Source: Natronohydrobacter sp. (GTDB lineage Bacteria > Pseudomonadota > Alphaproteobacteria > Rhodobacterales > Rhodobacteraceae). Taken from it: 10,783 nt of DNA. Location of the stretch: assembly GCA_007118445.1 (NCBI GenBank), contig SKRP01000160.1:1-10783 (forward strand), given 5' to 3'. This document shows, piece by piece, positions 6,998-10,783 of this stretch. A model generated the notes under the pieces. The model searched no databases. It saw only the letters and a program-made list of their open reading frames with translations, and was not told the DNA's origin. Numbering within the stretch: the first letter of the stretch is position 1; each line of letters opens with the position of its first letter. The position numbers were made by a program, and so were the translations under genes.

Positions 6998-7756
6998 TTA
7001 GCGCGCGGGCAATCGCGTTGCACCGTCCAGCCGGATGGTCGTGCCGTTCAGATAGGGGTTCTCGATGATCTGCCCGACCATAAGCGCAAATTCCGCCGGA
7101 TCACCCAAACGCGCCGGAAAGGGGATGTTCGCAGTAATTGCGCGCGTGGTCTCTTCCGGCAGCGCCTCCATCATCGGGGTGCGGAACAGGCCCGGCGCGA
7201 TCGCAACGCAGCGAATCGCATCCCGCGCCAGGTCCCGCGCGACCGGCAGGCACATCGCGGCCACACCGCCCTTGGACGCAGCATAGGCCGCCTGTCCCAC
7301 CTGACCGTCCTGCCAGGCCGCAGACGAGGTGTTGACAATCACGCCGCGTTCGCCCCCGTCCAGCGGGTCCAGGGTTTTCATGACCGCCACAGCATGAGCC
7401 ATCACATTGAAAGATCCGATCAGGTTGACGCGGACGACCCGCTCGAAAACCTCGGTGGATGGCACGCCATCACGCCCGACAACCCGCGCCGCCGTGGCGA
7501 TACCTGCGCAATTCACGACAGCGCGCAGATCGCCAAGGGCTGCGACTTCGGCCATGGCCTGGGCCACAGCACCCGCATCCCCCACATCGACCTTGAACGC
7601 TTTTGCGCCAATCTCTGCGGCAAGTGTTTCCGCCCGTGCCATATCGAAATCAAAAATCGCGACCCGTGCGCCTGCGGCTGCCAGATGCCGCGCCGTCGCT
7701 GCACCCAACCCGCTGCCGCCGCCGGTCACAACAGCCATATGTCCTGCAATCTGCAT
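6998..7756 (-). CDS. Short-chain dehydrogenase/reductase (classical SDR, NAD-type)
   Basis: This is a cytoplasmic NAD(P)-dependent oxidoreductase of 252 residues, the usual classical SDR length. The Rossmann motif TGGGSGLG is at residues 11-18, and Asp36 at the end of the second strand (VAIFDFD) favours NAD over NADP. NCAGIA is at 82-87, with the structural Asn at 111. The catalytic Ser145, Tyr158 and Lys162 have standard spacing (YAASK). The C-terminal part has APGLFRTPM and ends with NGTTIRLDGATRLPAR. The overall pattern resembles the 3-hydroxyacyl-CoA dehydrogenase type 2 / HSD17B10-like branch (VTGGGSGLGAATARHLAAAG, with a DPLDGGERGVIVNTSS insertion), so a 3-hydroxyacyl-CoA substrate is a reasonable guess, but SDR substrates cannot be read reliably from sequence. 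The start has an excellent AGGAGG. No fatty-acid or thiolase gene is adjacent. It is divergent from the HD hydrolase. Confidence 0.92.
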   Translation of the reverse strand: MQIAGHMAVVTGGGSGLGAATARHLAAAGARVAIFDFDMARAETLAAEIGAKAFKVDVGDAGAVAQAMAEVAALGDLRAVVNCAGIATAARVVGRDGVPSTEVFERVVRVNLIGSFNVMAHAVAVMKTLDPLDGGERGVIVNTSSAAWQDGQVGQAAYAASKGGVAAMCLPVARDLARDAIRCVAIAPGLFRTPMMEALPEETTRAITANIPFPARLGDPAEFALMVGQIIENPYLNGTTIRLDGATRLPAR

Positions 7757-7787
7757 CCTTGCCTCCTCGCCTTGGCTCGCGTGCAGA

Positions 7788-7815
7788 TTTATCCTCCCCC
7801 GGATGACAGCCGCAA
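7788..7815 (-). promoter_or_regulatory. Candidate promoter of the SDR gene
   Basis: On the minus strand, TTGCGG (complement of 7810-7815), a 16-nt spacer and GATAAA (complement of 7788-7793, 4 of 6 to TATAAT) precede the SDR start by about 30 nt. This would leave a leader of roughly 25 nt carrying the AGGAGG. The -35 is weak (3 of 6). Confidence 0.27.
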
Positions 7816-7816
7816 A

Positions 7817-7833
7817 GGCGACGTTACGTCACC
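7817..7833. promoter_or_regulatory. Palindrome in the SDR/HD-hydrolase divergent intergenic region (possible operator)
   Basis: GACGT (7820-7824) and ACGTC (7826-7830) form a perfect inverted repeat around one T. Flanking GG and CC extend it to 7817-7833 with one mismatched pair. It lies immediately upstream of the candidate SDR -35, inside the 135-nt gap between two divergent genes, which is where a regulator would bind. No regulator gene is adjacent and no known operator is matched with confidence. Confidence 0.3.
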
Positions 7834-7891
7834 TGATGGACGTTGGCGCAACCAGAGGCTACCAAGCTGCAAACAGAACAGAGAGGTCAGA

Positions 7892-8488
7892 ATGCCCCCA
7901 CGCCCCCCCCGCGCCTGGCAAAGGATGCTGTCAGGCCGCAGGCTGGACCTGCTGGACCCCACCCCGGTCGATATCGAGATCGAGGATATCGCGCATGGGC
8001 TGGCCTTTGTTGCGCGCTGGAACGGGCAGACCATGGGCGACTGGCCCTATTCGGTGGCCGAGCATTCGCTGCTGGTTGAAGAAATCTACACCCGCATGAC
8101 CCCGCGCCCCGAGCCGCGCTGGCAACTGGCGGCGCTGCTGCATGATGCGCCGGAATATGTGATCGGCGACATGATCTCGCCCGTGAAAGCGGCGGTCGGG
8201 CCGAGTTACGGCGCGCTGGATGACCGGTTGAGCGCGGCCATTCATATCCGCTTCGGCCTGCCTGCAAGGCTGCCTGTCACTGTGAAAAAGAAGATCAAAT
8301 CCGCAGACCGGCTCTCGGCCTGGCTGGAAGCCACCGAGATCGCGGGTTTCACCCCGGCGGAAGCAGGGCGTTTCTTCGGCAAGCCCGACCCCGCGCTGCT
8401 GGACGGGCTGTCGCTGCATCTGCGCCCGCCCTCTGACACCCGCGCGGCCTATCTCGCCCGACATGCGGCACTTCTGGCGCAAATGTAA
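7892..8488 (+). CDS. HD-domain phosphohydrolase (YfbR-like)
   Basis: This is a 198-residue cytoplasmic metal-dependent phosphohydrolase. The HD metal site is complete: His58 in SVAEHSLLV, the His84-Asp85 pair in LLHDAPEYVIGDM, and Asp139 in KSADR. The EHSLLV...HDAPEYVIGDMISPVK arrangement is like that of YfbR, the E. coli 5'-deoxynucleotidase that is also about 199 residues, so a nucleotide monophosphatase role is plausible. The N-terminal part (IEIEDIAHGLAFVARWNGQT, residues 28-47) is typical of a conserved HD-hydrolase group I associate with alphaproteobacteria and some phages, whose substrate is not settled. The start ATG at 7892 has AGAGG a few nt upstream; the frame is open far upstream (to 6617), but that part overlaps three minus-strand genes and is not coding. 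It is followed after 63 nt by hemF, perhaps in the same transcript. Confidence 0.88.
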   Translation: MPPRPPRAWQRMLSGRRLDLLDPTPVDIEIEDIAHGLAFVARWNGQTMGDWPYSVAEHSLLVEEIYTRMTPRPEPRWQLAALLHDAPEYVIGDMISPVKAAVGPSYGALDDRLSAAIHIRFGLPARLPVTVKKKIKSADRLSAWLEATEIAGFTPAEAGRFFGKPDPALLDGLSLHLRPPSDTRAAYLARHAALLAQM

Positions 8489-8551
8489 ACGCAGCTTGTC
8501 ACTTTTACGCAGCCGTGCCACATCTGGGCAAAGACCAGAGGGGATCAGACC

Positions 8552-9445
8552 ATGAGCGACGAGTTTACCGACCGCAAGCGCCGCGCCGCGACCTGGTTCC
8601 GTGAATTGCGCGATCAGATCGTGGCCGCATTCGAGGCGGTCGAGGCCAGTCACACAGACGGCCCCCTGTCAGATCGCGCGCGAGGGCAATTCGAGATCCG
8701 CGAGACCCACCGCCACGGCCCGGAAGGTCAGGATGCGGGCGGCGGGCTGATGAGCGTGATGCGCGGCGGGCGCGTCTTCGAAAAGGTGGGCGTGAATGTC
8801 TCGGAAGTCTATGGCGCGCTGGGCGATCAGGCGCAGCGCTCGCTGACCGCGCGCAAGGAAATTCCGGGGCTGGAGGATGATCCGCGTTTCTGGGCCTCGG
8901 GGATTTCGCTGGTCGCCCATATGCAGAACCCGCATGTGCCGGCTGTGCATATGAACACCCGCATGTTCTGGACACCGGGCGGCTGGTGGTTCGGTGGCGG
9001 GTCGGATCTGAACCCCTGCATCGAATATGACGAAGACACGGCGGATTTCCACGCGACGCTGAAAGCCTATTGCGACAGGCATGATGCTGCGCTTTATCCG
9101 CGCTTCAAGGACTGGGCGGACGAATATTTCTTCATTCCGCACCGCAAGCGGGCGCGGGGCGTCGGCGGCATTTTCTACGATGACCACTGCACTGGCGATT
9201 GGGAGGCCGATTTCGCGTTCACGCAGGATGTCGGGCGTGCGTTTCTCCCGGCTTTTCTCGCGCAGGTCGAACGGCGGCGGATGATGGTCTGGGGCGAGGC
9301 CGAGAAGGAAACCCAGCTCATTCATCGCGGTCTCTATGCCGAGTATAACCTTGTCTATGACCGTGGCACGAAATTCGGGCTGCAGACCGGGCATGACCCG
9401 GATGCCGTGCTGATGTCCCTGCCCCCTTTCGCGCGTTGGGTGTAG
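8552..9445 (+). CDS. hemF: Oxygen-dependent coproporphyrinogen III oxidase
   Basis: This enzyme converts coproporphyrinogen III to protoporphyrinogen IX by two O2-dependent oxidative decarboxylations in haem (and, in phototrophs, bacteriochlorophyll) synthesis. The 297-residue length is typical of the cytoplasmic bacterial enzyme. Diagnostic segments are present in order: EIRETHRHGPEGQDAGGGLM near residue 48-67, LVAHMQNPHVPAVHMNTRMF at about 120-139, FGGGSDLNPC at 147-156, GVGGIFYDDH around 204-213, and AEYNLVYDRGTKFGLQTG from residue 263. A GAGGGG lies about 9 nt upstream of the ATG. No Fnr-type box is evident in the 63-nt gap upstream. The stop codon lies within a strong palindrome, and panC follows. 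No gap, frameshift or missing landmark is seen. Confidence 0.97.
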   Translation: MSDEFTDRKRRAATWFRELRDQIVAAFEAVEASHTDGPLSDRARGQFEIRETHRHGPEGQDAGGGLMSVMRGGRVFEKVGVNVSEVYGALGDQAQRSLTARKEIPGLEDDPRFWASGISLVAHMQNPHVPAVHMNTRMFWTPGGWWFGGGSDLNPCIEYDEDTADFHATLKAYCDRHDAALYPRFKDWADEYFFIPHRKRARGVGGIFYDDHCTGDWEADFAFTQDVGRAFLPAFLAQVERRRMMVWGEAEKETQLIHRGLYAEYNLVYDRGTKFGLQTGHDPDAVLMSLPPFARWV

Positions 9446-9470
9446 GGTGCGTGCTGAGCACGCACCTTAC
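9442..9470. repeat. Near-perfect 29-nt palindrome over the hemF stop codon
   Basis: The core arms GGTGCGTGCT (9446-9455) and AGCACGCACC (9457-9466) are exact reverse complements around a single G. Flanking GTAG (9442-9445) and TTAC (9467-9470) extend the pairing to 14 bp per arm with one G-T wobble. It is not followed by a T-run, so it is not a standard terminator. The form (GTAGGGTGCGTG... ending in ACCTTAC) resembles dispersed palindromic elements I recall from intergenic regions of alphaproteobacterial genomes, but only one copy is visible here. It could stabilise the hemF 3' end or attenuate read-through into panC. Confidence 0.75.
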
Positions 9471-9478
9471 GACTGACC

Positions 9479-9482
9479 GGAA
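9479..9482 (+). promoter_or_regulatory. Ribosome-binding site that decides the panC start
   Basis: GGAA lies 8 nt before the ATG at 9491 but only 2 nt before the in-frame ATG at 9485. Normal spacing therefore favours 9491. The site is short and the call is modest. Confidence 0.4.
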
Positions 9483-9490
9483 CGATGCCT

Positions 9491-10360
9491 ATGCAAATCG
9501 CCCGCACCAAAGCAGAGATCCGCAAGCTTTGCACCCAATGGCGTGACCCCGCCACCCCTGTCATCCTTGTGCCCACAATGGGCTTTCTGCATGATGGCCA
9601 TCTGTCACTCATGCGTCTGGCCCGCCAGCAGGCTGGCCCCGAGGGCCGCGTGATCGCCTCGATCTTCGTCAACCCCACCCAGTTCGGCCCCGGCGAGGAT
9701 TTCGACAGCTACCCCCGTGATGAGACCCGTGATTTCGACCTGTTGCGCGCCGAAGGCATCGATGCGATCTTCGCCCCCGAAGCCAGCGAAGTCTATGACC
9801 CCGAAGCCCAGACCATCGTCGAAACCACCGAACTGGCCAAAACCCTGATCGGCAAGCTGCGCCCCGGCCATTTCCGGGGCGTCGCGACCATCGTCACCAA
9901 GCTGTTCAACATCATCCGCCCCGATGCGGCCGTCTTTGGCGAAAAGGATTACCAGCAACTCGCCGTGATCCGCACCATGACCCGCGATCTGGATATGGGG
10001 ATCGACATCATCGGCGCCCCCATCCAGCGCGAGGCCGACGGGCTGGCCATGTCCTCGCGCAATGTCCGCCTGACGTCTGAGGACCGCGCTGCCGCCCCCA
10101 TCCTGTCGCGCGCGCTCGATCAGGCCGAAGCGATGGCCCCGAGCGGCATCACCGCGTCGCGCCTGCGGTCCCATGTCCGCGCGATGCTCGAAGCCGAACC
10201 CCGCGCCCGTGTGCAATCCGTCGATATCCGCGACGCCGCCACGCTTGCCACCATTTCCGGCCCGCTGACGCGTCCGGCCGTGATCCTGCTTGCCGTCTCT
10301 TTCGGCAAGGTCTTTCTCATCGACAACCGTGTTGTCCAGCCAGCACAGGAGATCCCATGA
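9491..10360 (+). CDS. panC: Pantoate--beta-alanine ligase (pantothenate synthetase)
   Basis: This cytoplasmic enzyme joins pantoate and beta-alanine using ATP to make pantothenate, the precursor of coenzyme A. It is 289 residues from ATG 9491 (an ATG at 9485 would add two). It has the nucleotidyltransferase landmarks: VPTMGFLHDGHLSL with the HIGH-type His34 and His37, IFVNPTQFGPGEDFDSYPR, RPGHFRGVATIVTKLFNII, GEKDYQQ at 150-156, and READGLAMSSRN with the KMSKS-like MSSRN at 187-191. All key residues are present and the length is normal. Its last codons carry AGGAGA followed by an ATGA overlap with panB, so the two pantothenate genes are translationally coupled. The palindrome after hemF lies just upstream; whether panC is read through from hemF or has its own promoter is not visible. 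Confidence 0.97.
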   Translation: MQIARTKAEIRKLCTQWRDPATPVILVPTMGFLHDGHLSLMRLARQQAGPEGRVIASIFVNPTQFGPGEDFDSYPRDETRDFDLLRAEGIDAIFAPEASEVYDPEAQTIVETTELAKTLIGKLRPGHFRGVATIVTKLFNIIRPDAAVFGEKDYQQLAVIRTMTRDLDMGIDIIGAPIQREADGLAMSSRNVRLTSEDRAAAPILSRALDQAEAMAPSGITASRLRSHVRAMLEAEPRARVQSVDIRDAATLATISGPLTRPAVILLAVSFGKVFLIDNRVVQPAQEIP

Positions 10361-10783
10361 GCGCTCAATCCCCCATCCGCCGCATCACTGCCCCCCAGAT
10401 CCGCGCCCGCAAGGGCGGCGCGCCCATCGTGTCGCTGACCAGCTACCATGCGCATACTGCCAAGATCGTGGACAAATACGCGGATTTCATCCTTGTGGGT
10501 GACAGTCTCGGCATGGTCATGCACGGGATGGAGTCGACCATCGGCGTGCCGCTTGATCTGATGATCATGCATGGCAAGGCCGTGGTGCGCGGCACCGAGC
10601 GCGCGCTTGTGGTGGTCGATATGCCCTTCGGCACCTATGAGGAAAGCCCGCATATGGCGTTCCGAAATGCCGCGAAGATCATGAAGGAAACCGCCTGCGG
10701 CGCGGTCAAGCTGGAAGGCGGCGCGCGCATGGCCGAGACGATCCGCTTCCTGTCCGAGCGCGGCATCCCGGTGATGGCCCATA
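10357..10783 (+). CDS. panB: 3-methyl-2-oxobutanoate hydroxymethyltransferase, N-terminal part (cut by the window edge)
   Basis: This enzyme adds a hydroxymethyl group from methylene-tetrahydrofolate to 2-oxoisovalerate, making ketopantoate, the first committed step towards pantothenate. The first 142 codons of about 265-280 are present. Landmarks are SLTSYHAHTAKIVD (26-39), VGDSLGMVMHG (47-57) with the Mg ligand Asp49, VVVDMPFGTYEE (85-96) with the second Mg ligand Asp88, and AVKLEGG (116-122) carrying the active-site Lys/Glu region. The start overlaps the panC stop (ATGA at 10357-10360) and has AGGAGA 5 nt upstream. The panC-then-panB order is the reverse of E. coli panB-panC. The product of PanB feeds PanC after reduction by a ketopantoate reductase, which is not in this window. 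Confidence 0.97.
   Translation, partial: MSAQSPIRRITAPQIRARKGGAPIVSLTSYHAHTAKIVDKYADFILVGDSLGMVMHGMESTIGVPLDLMIMHGKAVVRGTERALVVVDMPFGTYEESPHMAFRNAAKIMKETACGAVKLEGGARMAETIRFLSERGIPVMAH

Noticed and set aside
6617..7891. Upstream in-frame extension of the HD hydrolase (open frame begins at 6617).
   Set aside because: This stretch is antisense to the SDR gene and the small exported genes and reads as Arg/His-rich nonsense. The ATG at 7892 has a ribosome-binding site and starts the conserved protein.
8496..8524. TTGTCA followed 17 nt later by CACATC, as a possible hemF promoter.
   Set aside because: The -35 is good (5 of 6), but the -10 matches only 2 of 6. I cannot distinguish it from chance in a 63-nt gap.

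Overview
The window looks like ordinary chromosomal DNA of an alphaproteobacterium, most likely a member of the Rhodobacterales (Rhodobacteraceae/Paracoccaceae). This rests on the high GC content, the third-position G/C bias that opens long spurious antisense frames, the style of the DnaE, HemF and HD-hydrolase proteins, and the panC-then-panB order. No genus can be assigned by eye. I saw no mobile element, CRISPR array, tRNA or rRNA. Coding density is high: the longest non-coding gap is about 170 bases.

Layout: (1) At 1-1019 on the minus strand is the 5' third of dnaE, the replicative DNA polymerase III alpha subunit, which runs off the left edge. (2) At 1193-5825 on the plus strand is a four-gene ABC importer of the BMP/nucleoside type: a two-domain ATPase, two permeases joined by ATGA overlaps, and an exported substrate-binding protein. 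It ends at a strong rho-independent terminator (5847-5876). (3) At 5889-6911 on the minus strand are two small exported proteins of unknown function, 12 nt apart. (4) At 6998-7756 on the minus strand is a classical NAD-type short-chain dehydrogenase/reductase. (5) Divergent from it, at 7892-8488 on the plus strand, is an HD-domain phosphohydrolase. (6) At 8552-9445 on the plus strand is hemF, oxygen-dependent coproporphyrinogen III oxidase. A near-perfect 29-nt palindrome overlaps its stop codon. (7) At 9491-10783 on the plus strand are panC and the start of panB (pantothenate synthesis), overlapping by ATGA; panB runs off the right edge.

Functionally these are housekeeping modules (replication, nucleoside-type uptake, haem, pantothenate/CoA) with a few uncharacterised genes between them. 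The BMP importer is complete and should work as one unit, but no purine or nucleoside catabolic gene lies next to it here, so its ligand stays open. I found no convincing evidence for a new multi-gene system. The items most worth a second look are the paired small secreted proteins, the palindrome at the hemF stop, and a possible leaderless promoter for dnaE.
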